Below are positions 1-9,966 of a stretch of 64,000 bases of DNA, one piece after another; the first letter of the stretch is position 1; the number at the start of each line of letters is the position of its first letter. A program made the translations under genes and the position numbers. The notes beneath the pieces are model-generated. The model had not been told where the DNA came from, made no database searches, and saw only the letters and a program-made list of their open reading frames with translations. Origin of the DNA: Macrobrachium rosenbergii (lineage: Eukaryota > Arthropoda > Malacostraca > Decapoda > Palaemonidae); the NCBI RefSeq assembly GCF_040412425.1, contig NC_089749.1, positions 41,619,239-41,683,238 on the forward strand. Reading direction: 5' to 3'.

Positions 1-39
1 CGGAGACTTAATTAATGGCGCCGATGTGGTGACTTTACA
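1..39 (-). repeat. LTR end fragment
   Basis: The first 39 bases nearly match the two ends of the solo LTR stretch 3437-3497, missing an internal 22 bases, and finish in TTTACA, the U3 end of an LTR read on the - strand. It abuts integrase sequence without a recognisable polypurine tract. It is either the 3' LTR of the 1-1734 element or a separate insertion cut by the window edge. Confidence 0.55.
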
Positions 40-46
40 GTGGTGC

Positions 47-330
47 TTTGGTGAGTGGTCCCCAGCAGGCGTGCCAGGGCAGTCCACAGCTTGGACAGGA
101 AGGCTGGGCCCCTGTCTGTGGTTATATGGTCTGGGACACCGAACCGGCTGATTCAGCTGGAGAGGAGGGCCTCAGCGCACGCACTGGAGGTGGCTTCTTC
201 CATGGGCGTCGCTTCGGGCCACCTGGTGGAGCAGTCGACGACTGTCAGAAGGTATCTGGCTCCTCCTGATGGGGAAGAGGACCCACTGACCGCATTGCCC
301 CAGTGTCAATCAGCATCATCCTGCTGGAGA
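47..330 (-). pseudogene. Protease/integrase remnant fused by deletion
   Basis: On the - strand, 291-320 reads as the start of a retropepsin (MMLIDTGAM, the Asp-Thr-Gly-Ala active site). It then passes without a break into an integrase-core segment (VGPLPHQ...) and on through the DHSTRWPEA and FGVPDHITTDRGPAF motifs down to about position 50. The second catalytic Asp of the DDE integrase is present (TTDRGP); the region that should carry the Glu is lost at the LTR junction. Comparison with the complete copy at 5498-10332 shows that about 2 kb of pol has been removed. Confidence 0.7.
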
Positions 331-351
331 CAGTGTCGCAGACATAGAAGC

Positions 352-1187
352 CTACTGGTGTGGGCCCCCTGTGTGTTTTGGGTGCTGCTGCCATGGCGAC
401 CTGTGAGGGTGGCCGCCGTCTCCCCCGTTTTTAGGATGAGTGAAAAGGCAGGGGGCTTCCCAATTCCGGGCCTCTTTGCTGAACCTCTGGTGGTAGTAGC
501 AAAGCCCCAGCCTTTCCTTCTTCTGGTGGTGGGGTGGCCGCCTCCTGTCGATGACGTTGATGCCCTCTGTGGCGGGGTCCGCCAGCTGGAGGCATTTGAT
601 GGGGTGTGCGGGCATGGATGCCCGCTTCCCTTCCCTCATGGAGTCAGTCACCTGCTGTGCTGTCCTTATTAGGTCCTCGACCAGCAGGGTGTAGGGCTCC
701 GTAATCTGTCCACGAACCTCCAGGAGTAGCTGCTGCAGGAGGACCTCCCTCGACAGACTAATCGCCTTGTGCCTGCCGCTGCTGTCTGTCTCGGGAAGGA
801 GGAGGAGGTCTTGGAGGGCATGCCATGTCTCCAGGAGGTTCGTGTCCTACCGGGGGTTGATGGCAAGGTTGAGGGCGCGGGCAGCCCTCTCGGAGACCGG
901 CAGGGAGCAGGTCTCAATGAGAGAGGCCTTTAATTCTTGGAAGGTGGCAGGGCAAGTGGTGGACATCACCCACGGGGTGACCTTTCTGTATATCTCCTCT
1001 GGTATGGCGTTGATAGCGATGTCCGCCTTCAACACCTCATCGGTCAGGTCTGCTACCCTGAATTGCCCCTCAACCCTGTAGAGGAGACGCTGGGTTCTGA
1101 TGGGTGAACGGCAGCAGCTTTATGCTGAGGGCAGTCCTCGGTTGGTCTGTTAGGAGGGGCATCATGCGGGGAGCGGGTACCAGCCAT
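352..1187 (-). pseudogene. gag of CsRn1-type element
   Basis: The - strand encodes a Gag related to that of the 5498-10332 element: both share SLxETCSLPVSERAARAL in the capsid-like part and KRAxxPAHPI before the knuckle. The zinc knuckle near 460-520 reads C-YY-H-x9-W-EAP-C, so the third ligand of the CHCC motif has become Trp. Stops and frame changes occur between 850 and 669, and the N-terminus is not continuous. Gag would package the element RNA in the cytoplasm; this copy is dead. Confidence 0.7.
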
Positions 1188-1338
1188 GTTGGTCTGCTAA
1201 TGACGCCGGTGATTTGCTGACGAGGGTCGGTAATGCCCAAACGCTTTGTTAGAGCACCGTAGTTAGTCCATTAGGGGCATGGGGTGGTTCATCGGGCCAA
1301 GACTAAGTCGCTGTTTGGGTCCGTTGATGGCTCTGGGA

Positions 1339-1357
1339 ACCACTCCGGGGTCACCAC
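1339..1357 (-). promoter_or_regulatory. Primer binding site (tRNA-Trp-like)
   Basis: Directly inside the 5' LTR the - strand reads TGGTGACCCCGGAGTGGTT. The first 11 bases equal the complement of the 3' end of tRNA-Trp, and about 15 of 18 positions agree overall. CsRn1-clade elements are known to prime from tRNA-Trp. The identification rests on recall of the tRNA sequence. Confidence 0.6.
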
Positions 1358-1734
1358 TGTGAGATGGTGCAAAAGAAAGAGCAGGTAGACAAGTACTGCT
1401 AGTTTATTGAGGAAGTGACCTGCTTATAAAGCGGCGTGTGGACGTCGGCATATATGCTGACGTCAGTACAAAATTTACAAGTGACCCAAGGTCAAAACTA
1501 TTTCTCTACACAAAACAGGACAGGTACATTAGATAACAGGATGATTAACAATAGTTGATTAGACACAAACAGTACTCTGACACATATACTATGTATAAGG
1601 GCAAATGAACAGGTAATAAATGTACAATTACATAATGATAATAAGGCTGAGCACCGCAACCTCGGGTCAGCTGTGAAGGCACCGTAGAAAACGGGAGGTT
1701 CAACATAGAGAACCCGTTGAGCGGGGACTTTACA
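1358..1734 (-). repeat. 5' LTR of the deleted CsRn1 element
   Basis: The 377-bp segment begins TGTAAAGTCCCCGC on the - strand and ends TCTCACA beside the primer site. It is of the same family as the LTRs at 5498-5864 and 9967-10332, sharing the start, the GGCCGCTTATAAAG-like TATA stretch and the AATAAA signal near the end. No matching LTR is seen at the other end, so no target duplication can be tested. Confidence 0.8.
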
Positions 1735-2449
1735 GGGTCATATGTTTTAGAGATAAAATCTGAATCTTCATCTGATTTTTCGTGGATATGTGTATGTAAA
1801 TATGAAAAAACCAAACCTTAAAAAATTCCCAAAAAGATTCGTGGTAACCAACAATGAACTGAAAAGAATAAAAAAAATATACACAATTAAAGCTGACAAA
1901 TCTGGCTCACAAGTAAGTTTAAATAAAAGTGATCATATAGAAAAAATGAACAATCTTTTGAGTGGTTAGACACACACAAAGGAGTAAATAAAAACCCCAT
2001 AAACAGAGTGAACGGTCACTCCAATCAAGTAGTTGAACTATTAAAAGGAAATTAAAACCTAATAAAAGGTGTTGTATGACCTCAGCATGGTTATTGTATG
2101 TGTATGGGGCATTACAAATGCACAAAACAAATGTTCCTGTTTGGTCAGTTATAACTATTGGTGCTGATGGTTCTGTGCCATTCACCCTTAAAGAGCAAAG
2201 AAGGAGAAATGTACATATTCCATCTATCACAATGCCATCTCTCACCCACCACTGATTTAGACGCACCATACAGCATACATCTGTCAGGAAAACCCCAGTG
2301 GCAGGTGAACTATCAAGAATAGAATCAGTGGAATCCAGTAGGTGATAAAATATGGCAAGCCTATCGATGCCCAACTCATAGACCCCCAGAACCATAGCTT
2401 ATTGCATCTCTATAACTAATCTATGGTGGGAAGATGTTTTGCTCTGTAA
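1735..2449. other. AT-rich stretch, no gene recognised
   Basis: No domain or repeat was recognised here. A long - strand open frame at 1919-2395 has no recognisable motif. The segment may include decayed pol upstream of the integrase remnant that begins near 2450, but I could not align it. Confidence 0.4.
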
Positions 2450-3815
2450 GATAGGATGTACCATCCTTTGTGACTTTAGCATGGCCACCCTCACCCTTTT
2501 GTGCCAGCTTGTCATCAGAGGAAGGTATTCAACCTCGTCCATGGACTTTCTTGCCCCTAACAAACATTCATTTGGTATGGAGCCAAGAGGGGATATGAAA
2601 ACATAGGTCAAACAGTGTCTCAGGTGCCAGAAAAACAACATAATCCACCCCATGGTATCCAGCATCAGTGAATTTAGGCCATCTCCATGTTGACATAGTG
2701 GACCCCCAACCCCCATCCAACGTCTCCATTTACATCTCCATGGCTCTTGAACATTCCACACCATGCCCAGAAGCAACCTTACAGACGAGGCACTCCTCAA
2801 CAGCTGGGTCAGTCACTTTGGCATACCTGATGATATAATCTCTGATCAAGGACCAGCCTCCATCCTTGAGATATGGACTGCCCTGGTGGAATTATTACAG
2901 TCAAGAATTCACCACACCACCGCCTATAACTCTAATGCCAATGGCATGGCAGAAAGAACCCACCACTTCCTCAAGGGCCCCCTTATCTTCAGATGTAGTG
3001 GCCTGAACTGGAGGTTATAGTTAATTTGGAACATCAGCCTCTGCATCCCCTCAATTAATGTTACCAGTGAGTTTGTAAGGTGTCAAAGAAACGAGCAGGT
3101 AAAAGTTACTGCTACTTTATTACAGATCCAGGCAGTTTATATAGCGGCCGACTGACGCCGCCCGCGAGAGACAATGGAATTGACTGTGACCTGAGGTCGA
3201 AACAATAAACAATAATATGCAGTGAACGAGTACAAATTACAATACAAAACATACAGAACTACAATATGGATACAGTCTTGATGCCTGTGAATGAAGAAAC
3301 ATGTGATACACAATGTGTGACATTTGTATAAATACGCATAAAGTAAAAATGATTAAAAATGCGTGACCTGGCACGTTTTAGGCGTGACTAATTGAGTTTG
3401 AAGAAAATGGGAAGTCACCAAAGAAGACATGCTCAGCGGAGACTTAATTAATGGCGCCGCCGAAACACTACGCTGGCGCCGATGTGGTGACTTTACAAGT
3501 TCTCACGCCACCACAAAAGCAATGTCCAACCTACGGAAGAACTCTCAAGACTTTGCAGGGTTGTCAAAGGGTTCCAGCCTTGCATATAAATCTAAAGACA
3601 TAAAGAAGTAGTGCCCACTGAGAAGCCTCCACACACGCTGTTTTGTCTTTCTACCTAGTGAAGTCAGTAAGGGGTCAGTGCTTTGTCCTTGAATGCGATA
3701 AACTAGCATTCAAGCTCCAACTCCACAGGCAAGATCACTGGGTTGTCCATTGACAGGCTACAACCTTTTTACCAGGAATATTATGAAGGCATCCCTACCC
3801 AACGTCACACTATCC
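2450..3815 (+). pseudogene. CsRn1-type pol 3' half (integrase), split by a solo LTR
   Basis: The + strand shows, across several frames, the order of an integrase. There is a zinc-domain lead (RKVFNLVHGLSCP, with the second His replaced by Cys), the Cys pair QCLRCQ near 2610-2640, the core start HLHVDIV near 2685, and SHFGIPDDIISDQGP with NANGMAERTHHF (Asp and Glu of the DDE triad) at 2800-2970. After the inserted LTR (3074-3497) the pol C-terminus resumes and reads SIDRLQPFY near 3750. It is older and more decayed than the 5498-10332 copy. Confidence 0.65.
3074..3497 (-). repeat. Solo LTR with 4-bp target-site duplication AGTT
   Basis: The segment begins TGTAAGG and ends TTTACA, so on the - strand it is TGTAAAG...CCTTACA. 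It has a TATA-like stretch and an AATAAA near its U5 end. It is flanked on both sides by AGTT (3070-3073 and 3498-3501), the 4-bp duplication expected for Ty3 elements. Its U3 end matches the fragment at 1-39. It sits inside the pol remnant 2450-3815, so it inserted later. Confidence 0.8.
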
Positions 3816-4106
3816 AAGTCTGGATGCCAAGCCCGATCTCCACAGAAACTCAATCTGTAACAACAGCAATCAAGTGTCTTATCAGCATCCTGATAGGTTA
3901 ATCCACCTAGTAGAGGTGTGGAACATTTACGTATCCTAAGTCTTGTATTTGCAAATACAAATGCAAAATCTGTTATAATTTACATAATGCTAATCTATAG
4001 TAACCCAATATCTCATCAATACCCTGAAAGGCTTCTACTGAGTCAGGGCACTGAATGGTTGCATATCTCATCACAGCAAGTTATTTTAAAAAATTATATT
4101 TAAACC

Positions 4107-4336
4107 TGTAAAACTTTGCAAACCTAACTGCCAAAATCTGGTTCAGCTACCAGCTTTGACAGTCAGCCATGAAGCCACTTTGTGATCATACATTTAACTG
4201 TCACTAGTTTTCCATCAGCACACCTGGTCAACTCCTGTCACTAGTTTTCTACCTGCATGCTTGGTCAAAGTAGGTCAGTTTCTGAGAATAAAGTCAATTT
4301 CTATTCAAACTCCTGTGTCTCTTTCCCTTATAACAA
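4107..4336 (+). repeat. Possible 3' LTR of the old CsRn1 remnant
   Basis: It starts TGTAAAAC and ends CCTTATAACA, with AATAAA at about 4290 and a pyrimidine-rich end like the U5 of the LTR at 5498-5864. It lies about 300 bases past the pol C-terminus in the expected orientation. No polypurine tract or target duplication supports the edges. The stretch 3816-4106 between them shows nothing recognisable. Confidence 0.4.
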
Positions 4337-4542
4337 TACTAAAGGATATGTACGTCAAATCCCATGTAAGGCATGTGGCACCTTTATATTTGTCAAACTG
4401 GAAAAGCACTGAAAAACAGAGCAGATCACCATAATAATGTATAAGATCAGCATACAGGAGAACAGTGCAGTACAGTATTCAGTCATGTTATTGAAAACAA
4501 TTGGGGTATTAGTTGGCCAGTGACTAAGTAGATAGATTATGC

Positions 4543-5192
4543 TGTAAGGAAGGTACTGAGTGACATACTGGCTGGGTGTTGTCTAGTTTATTGGTGGTTC
4601 CTTACTGAATTGAATGTACAGAATCTTCATGGTTGTTATCGGCTGGTGCGAGCTGCAGTGTATATTCTACACACAGACAAGGCAAAACAGAGATTATATT
4701 TCGGACATCTATGCTTGTCAACAGACAAATAGATGGCGATTGTGAGAGACATAATAAACGTACAATGATAAAACATATATCAATGGAAAGGCCAGGAAAT
4801 TCCACATATGGACAGTTGCATGAGATTCAAGACAGATTAATGAATACAATGCAGTAGCATGATATATGTGAAATGGCGAGACGTTTGGCGCCTTCACAAA
4901 CAGAAACATACATACAGTTTGATACAGAAGATTCGGTGGAACATTATGAGTACATGATAGGAAGGTTTGCATGGCAATGCAAGTAGTGGTGATTGTACAT
5001 GAATCGAGACAGCAATGGTCAGAGAGAAATAGACAGGAATATTGTATGGTAGAAGTTGCGCTCCTTTGAGCGATCGCTGCTGATGCAGGGGAGGGAAAGA
5101 GAGCAAGAGAGCAGGATGCTTCGTTGTCTTGTTTTGTCCGATGGGTGACTCACACGCACATGTGCCCATAGGATGCCATGCGGTCCCTTACA
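4543..5192 (-). repeat. Solo LTR candidate
   Basis: This 650-bp segment has inverted TGTAAGG/CCTTACA termini and, on the - strand, an AATAAA close to the right distance from its U5 end. The flanking tetranucleotides are ATGC and ATGT, an imperfect duplication. No primer site follows, so it would be a solo LTR. Its interior matches nothing else in the window. The stretch 4337-4542 to its left shows nothing recognisable. Confidence 0.4.
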
Positions 5193-5493
5193 ATGTCAAT
5201 AATATTTTTTAATTAAACTTTATCGAATCCAGTTTTAAAAAAGGAAGTTAATTTTAAGAATACAAATATGAGTTAAGGCATGTATAAACTCAGTCCATTT
5301 ATTTCAGAAAAAAATATGTAAAATGTTTAGATTAAAAGGATGGTAGTTTATCCAGAGTCCAAAAGAAGAGGTAGGAATCAACCTGCATAGATAAACGAGA
5401 TTTGAAATATAACGAATTCCGAAGGTAAAAAAAGAAGAAATGGTCGAATTAATGAAGAAAGTCGCATTTGAACCAATAAAAAAAAGGGGGTTT
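5193..5493. other. AT-rich spacer with a flank-shared repeat
   Basis: No gene is seen. The part 5409-5490 (ATAACGAATTCCGAAGGT, then an A-rich run) recurs on the far side of the next element at 10513-10590. Confidence 0.5.
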
Positions 5494-5497
5494 GGAT

Positions 5498-5864
5498 TGT
5501 AAAGTCCCCGCTAAGCGGGTTTTCTATGGTGAACCGCCCGTTTTCTACGATAATGCTCCTACGAGATTGGGTCAAGCAAAATTAGCCTTATTTTTCCTGT
5601 GTAAATACGTATCTACTACTAATTCTTTTGTATCTGTTTTCTTTGCACATGTGTTAGAATGTTGTTATATCAATTCTTGTTAACTTACCTTTTATGTTAC
5701 TTGTATTTATCCATTATAATTAATACCAAGAATAATTGACCTCGGGGCACCTGAATTCTATTGTATTCCTTTGTGTGACGTCCGCACGCCACTTTATAAG
5801 CGGCCTACGTTCTGAATAAACCAGCAGTACTTGTTCTCCTGCTCATTATTTTGCACCTCTTATA
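5498..5864 (+). repeat. 5' LTR
   Basis: It begins TGTAAAGTCCCCGC and ends CACCTCTTATA. It carries a TTTATAAGCGGCC TATA-like promoter stretch near 5795 and AATAAA near 5815. It differs from the 3' LTR by scattered substitutions and a few indels, which indicates an insertion of some age. Confidence 0.9.
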
Positions 5865-5865
5865 G

Positions 5866-5884
5866 TGGTAACCCCAGAGTGGTT
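5866..5884 (+). promoter_or_regulatory. Primer binding site, decayed tRNA-Trp type
   Basis: It reads TGGTAACCCCAGAGTGGTT, the same site as at 1339-1357 with two further substitutions relative to the tRNA-Trp complement. Confidence 0.55.
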
Positions 5885-6089
5885 CCCGGAGCTATTAGCA
5901 GACTCATACAGAGACCTAGTCTTGGCTCCATGAACTACCCCACGCCCCTAACAGCCTAAAAATGGGGCTTTAACAAAGCGTTCCGGCATGCTGACTCTCA
6001 TCAGCAGATCACCAGCGTCATTAGCAGACCCACACGGCTCACTCTCCCAAGTACATATTGACGCGAGTAACCCACTCCAAGTAAGAGGG

Positions 6090-6960
6090 CAATAGTGAGT
6101 ATGGATGAGGACATTCGTGGACTCAGATATCTCCCTCACGCACGACCCGCCCGCGCCCTCCCCCGCGCCAAGGATCACGCACTCCTCCATGCCGCTACCC
6201 ATTCCCCACGTGCTGCCATAAAGCTGCCGCCCTTCACGCACAGCAACCAACCATCATGGCTCTACAGGGTCGAGGGCAGTTCAGGCTGGTGGGACTTACC
6301 GAAGGGTATTGCAAGCAGGCGCCATGATCAACGTCCTCCCGGAGAAGGTCTACAGGCAGCTCGTCCCGTGGGTGTCTGCCACACCCCCGTCACCTACCAG
6401 CATCTGAAAACCTCTCTTGTCGAGACCTGCTCCCTGCCAGTCTCCGAGAGGGCCGCCCGCGCCCTTGACCTCGTCAACAACCCTCAGCATGACCAGAACC
6501 TCCTGGAAACTTGGGGTGTGATCCAGGACCTCCTCAACCTTCCCGAGATGCACAGCAGCAGTAGGCAGTCGGAGATTAGCCTATCAAGGGAGATCTTCCT
6601 CCGTCAGCTCCTCCCGGAGGTCCAAAGAGCCTTACACAATGCTGCTTGAGGACCTGATCAGGACAGCACAGTGGCTGATGTACTCCACAAGGGCAGAGAA
6701 GCGGGCATCCACGCCCGCACACCCCATCAGCTCCCTCCAGCCGGAGGATAACGCAGAGGAGGAGATAAGCGCCGTCACCAGGAGGCAGCTAGCATACCAC
6801 CACAAGAAACATTCACCAGGGCCTTGCTACTACCACCAGCAGTATGGCAAGGACGCCCAGAACTGCCAACCCCCCTGCTCTTTCGCCCATCCAAAAAACG
6901 GAGGAGGCGGCGGCCAACAGAACAGCCGCCATGGCAGCAGAGGAACCCAGGAGCCCAAAA
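6090..6960 (+). pseudogene. gag
   Basis: Gag is split over at least three frames. An N-terminal part reads KLPPFTH...SWLYRVEG. A capsid-like part contains SLVETCSLPVSERAARAL. The C-terminal part carries the zinc knuckle at 6825-6878, C-YY-H-QQYGKDAQN-C-QPP-C, that is C-x2-H-x9-C-x3-C with all four ligands intact. Gly- and Asn-rich sequence follows before the protease. The first Met is uncertain because the N-terminal frames are broken near 6330. Confidence 0.75.
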
Positions 6961-7299
6961 GCATTAGGGTTCTGCATCCACAATACCGTCTCCGGCAGGA
7001 TGATGTTGGTCGACACTGGGGCCGTTCGGTCAGTGCTCCCGCCATCCAGAGAGGACTGCAAGCTCCTGCCGGACCTGGCTGCCTTCCTGACGGCCGCCAA
7101 CAGGTCCCTCATCCTCTCCTATGGCACCAGGCTCCTGTCGATCTCCATCCTCAGCCGGAGGTACATGTGGAACTTCGTTGTCGCGGACGTGAGGACCCCA
7201 CTCCTGGGTGCGGATTTCCTCGCCCACTTTGGGCTGGAAGTCGACGTTGGTTGCAAGTGTCTATTGGACACAACTCCTGCCAATCCCTCCCCCTGGTGA
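6844..7299 (+). pseudogene. Retropepsin (protease) part of pol
   Basis: One frame reads GFCIHNTVSGRMMLVDTGAV, with the catalytic Asp-Thr-Gly-Ala at 7012-7023. The flap and the hydrophobic strand LLGADFLAHFGLEVD near 7200-7240 follow as in Ty3 proteases. The frame overlaps the gag end by one reading phase, as is usual for gag-pro frameshifting, and ends at a stop near 7299. A frameshift separates it from RT. Confidence 0.75.
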
Positions 7300-7309
7300 C
7301 GGGCCCCAG

Positions 7310-8700
7310 CACACCTACCATCTGCTCTGTCGCCCCACACCAGTACACCCAGCTGCTGAAGGAATTCCCCAACATTTTCAAGCCCGAACTGTGCCAGGTA
7401 CCCGGGGCCCTGGTAAAGCACAGAATCTATCACCACATTAAGATGAAGGGCCCCCAATGCACGCAAAGTTCCGGAGGCTTCCCCCTCGGTGACTTCAGGA
7501 GGCCAGGGATGCTTTTCCCGAGATGGAGCGAATGGGCATATGAAGGAACGCTTCCAGCCAATGGGCCTCTCACCTCCACATGGTGCAGAAACCGGACGGC
7601 TCCTGGAGACCCTGCGGTGACTACAGGCAGCTCAACCTCGCAACTGAACTGGATCACTACTCCCTACCAAACATGCAAGATCTCACAGCCTCCTTTCACG
7701 GGGCCAAAATATGCTCTAAACTAGACCTTTTAAAATCCTACTTCCAGGTCCCAGTTGTTCCAGAGGACATCCCCAAAACCATCATCATCACGCCCTTTGG
7801 GCCCTATGTCTTTGCCTTCTCCACCTTCGGCCTGAGGAACGTGGGGGCAACCTTCCAGAGGCTGATGGACAGCATCCTGGGGGACCTGAACTTCTGCACC
7901 TGTTATGTAGACAACATTCTAATTTTTTCCAGATCACCCAAAGAGCACCTGTGACACATCCGAAAGGTCCTGCAGCACCTGCAGGAGAACGGTCTCGTCA
8001 TCAGGTTCAATAAATGCACCTTCGGCATCGAAAAAGCTGACTTTCTGGGCCAAGAGATATCAAAGGTCGCAGCCGTCACCAGGTTCCCCACCCCTACCTC
8101 CGTCAAGGCCGTACAAGAATTCCTCGGGATGGTCAACTACTACAGAAGGTTCATCCCTGGGGTCGCACACACCATGGCCCCCCTGATGGAGATCCTGAAG
8201 GGCAACCCAAAGTCCTTAGTTTGGGGGCCCGACCAGCAGCAAGCCTTCTCTCTGACGAAGGCTGCCCTCACTGAGGCAACCGCCTTGGCCCACCAGGACC
8301 CCAACACCCCCTTTCAGCTGACGACGGATGCCAGCAACGTCGCCTGTGGGGCCGTCCTGGAGCAGATCGTCGCCAGAGCCCCCCAGCCCATCGCCTTCTT
8401 CAGCAAAAAGTTCAGCCCCGCAGAGTCCTGCTACAGTACCTTCGATAGGGAACTCTGCGCAGTGTATCGGGCGGTACGTCACTTCAAGTTCCTCCTGGAG
8501 GGTACGCCCTTCACAATCTGGACAGACCACCAGCCACTGGTCCATGCCTTCACAAAGCAGGGGGATGCATGGTCTTCCAGGCAGCAGCGGCATCTCGCGA
8601 CCATCGCGGAGTTCACCTGCACAATCAAGTACTTCCCTGACAGGAAGAACCCTGTAGCAGACGCCCTCTTCAGGATCGAGCTCAATGCTTTGCAGCTCAG
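7310..8700 (+). pseudogene. Reverse transcriptase and RNase H part of pol
   Basis: The lead FPNIFKPE near 7360 is in a different frame from the RT body, which starts near 7575 (MVQKPDGSWRPCGDYRQLN). The palm motif is YVDN at 7904-7915 instead of YxDD. A TGA at 7952-7954 replaces an Arg codon, and the same frame then resumes through the thumb (FLGMVNYYRRFIP, about 8121). RNase H follows with TTDAS near 8320, an E in FDRELCAVY near 8450 and WTDHQPL near 8520. Two catalytic-site defects and frameshifts make it inactive. Confidence 0.85.
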
Positions 8701-9875
8701 GATCGACTACGAGGACCTCGCCGGGGAGCAGACCATTGACCCAGAGACTCCAGCCTACTGCACCGCCATCACGTCCCTCAAGTGGAAGGACGTGCCCCTC
8801 ACCCCCGGGGGACCAACACTGCTGTGCGCAGTAAGCACTGGCCAACCTTGCCCTCTGGTACCCCCTCTCCGCTGCCATCTGGTGTTCGATGTCATCCACG
8901 GGCTGTCCCACCCCTCCGGCAGGACAACGGCCAAGCTGCTGGCAGAGAAGTTCATCTGGCACGGTATGAGGAAGGACGCAACGGCCTGGGCAAGACAGTG
9001 CATCCGGTGCCAAACCAGCAAGATAGGGCATCACACCGAGACAGGGGTAGGTGAGTTTCCACAGCCGGGGAGGTGGTTTGGATACATCCACGTAGACGTG
9101 GTAGGCCCCTTCCCCATCAGGTGGGTCCAGATACCTCCTGATGATCGTCGACCATTCAACCAGGTGGCCTGAAGCGACGCCCATGCAGGAAGCCACCACC
9201 AGTGCATGTGCCGAGGCCCTCCTCTCCAGCTGGATCAGCCGGTTCGGTGTCCCGGATCACATAACCACCGACAGGGGCCCTGCCTTCCTGTCTGAGCTGC
9301 GGTTTGCCCTGGCATGCCTGCTGGGGACCTTGCACCACAACACCACCACCTACAACCCTGTAGCCAACGGATTGATGGAGAGATTCCACAGGTCCCTGAA
9401 GGCATCCCTCATGGCCCGCTGCACCGCCGAGGATTGGAAGTACCAGCTGCCTTGGGTCCTCCTTGGACTGAGGACCGCCCCAGAGCCAGCGGCGACCCAT
9501 CCAGGTGAACTTGAAAGTCTCCAGAGGCTCCCAACGTGTTGTCCCCTGCCAGTGGATGTACTCGTCACAACCTGAGATCGCCACCAACGACGCCATCCGC
9601 CCTCCACTAACCAGGCCCTACAGGGGCCCTTCCGTGTGCTCGAGTGGAACACCAAAGCATTCTGCCTCACCCTGCATGGGAAGGATGACTGGGTGTCAGT
9701 CAACCGTCTCAACCCGCCCTGTTGGAGGATGCCGCAGATGATGCCACGCAGCGCCCTCCACAAAAAACGTCGCCTCCGCAGCCAAGCCACCCCAAAGAAA
9801 GTCGCGTGGCACGCCCCGGAAGCACCCAGCCAGGGCCACAGCCAGCCGCTCCCGCTCAAACTGCACCCCCGTTGA
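8701..9875 (+). pseudogene. Integrase part of pol
   Basis: The HHCC zinc domain is intact at 8897-9010 (HGLSHPS ... CIRC). The core begins IHVDVVGPFP at about 9085. A frameshift near 9130 moves the rest into another phase: MIVDHSTRWPEA, FGVPDHITTDRGPAF and VANGLMERFHRSL, which holds the catalytic Glu. After another shift the C-terminal domain reads GPFRVLEWNTKAF and DDWVSVNRLNPP at about 9625-9720 and ends at 9875. Confidence 0.85.
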
Positions 9876-9945
9876 CTTCGGCAGAGCCGCGGCACTCTCA
9901 AACGGCTCAGCAGATACCTAGTTTAATCAGATGTTACCCATGTCT

Positions 9946-9966
9946 TGTGGGGGGGGGGGGAGTATT
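9946..9966 (+). promoter_or_regulatory. Polypurine tract
   Basis: A run of eleven or more G followed by AGTATT lies directly before the 3' LTR, where plus-strand synthesis of an LTR element is primed. Confidence 0.7.

Larger units (their letters stand above)
1..1734 (-). mobile_element. CsRn1-clade Gypsy (Ty3) retrotransposon, internally deleted
   Basis: Read on the - strand this is LTR, primer site, gag, a trace of protease, the integrase core and an LTR end. The gag has a Cys-His-Cys-Cys type knuckle, which is the hallmark of the CsRn1 clade rather than the usual CCHC. The primer site resembles the 3' end of tRNA-Trp, also typical of that clade. Reverse transcriptase, RNase H and the first half of integrase are missing: a deletion joins the protease active site directly to the integrase core near 286. 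The copy is non-autonomous and continues off the left edge of the window. Confidence 0.8.

Noticed and set aside
1919..2800. Two - strand open frames (1919-2395 and 2399-2800)
   Set aside because: The second is antisense to integrase motifs on the + strand, and the first shows no domain.
8216..9199. A 327-codon open frame on the - strand
   Set aside because: It lies exactly antisense to the RNase H and integrase coding sequence of the CsRn1 element and has no motif of its own; GC-rich coding DNA often leaves an open antisense frame.
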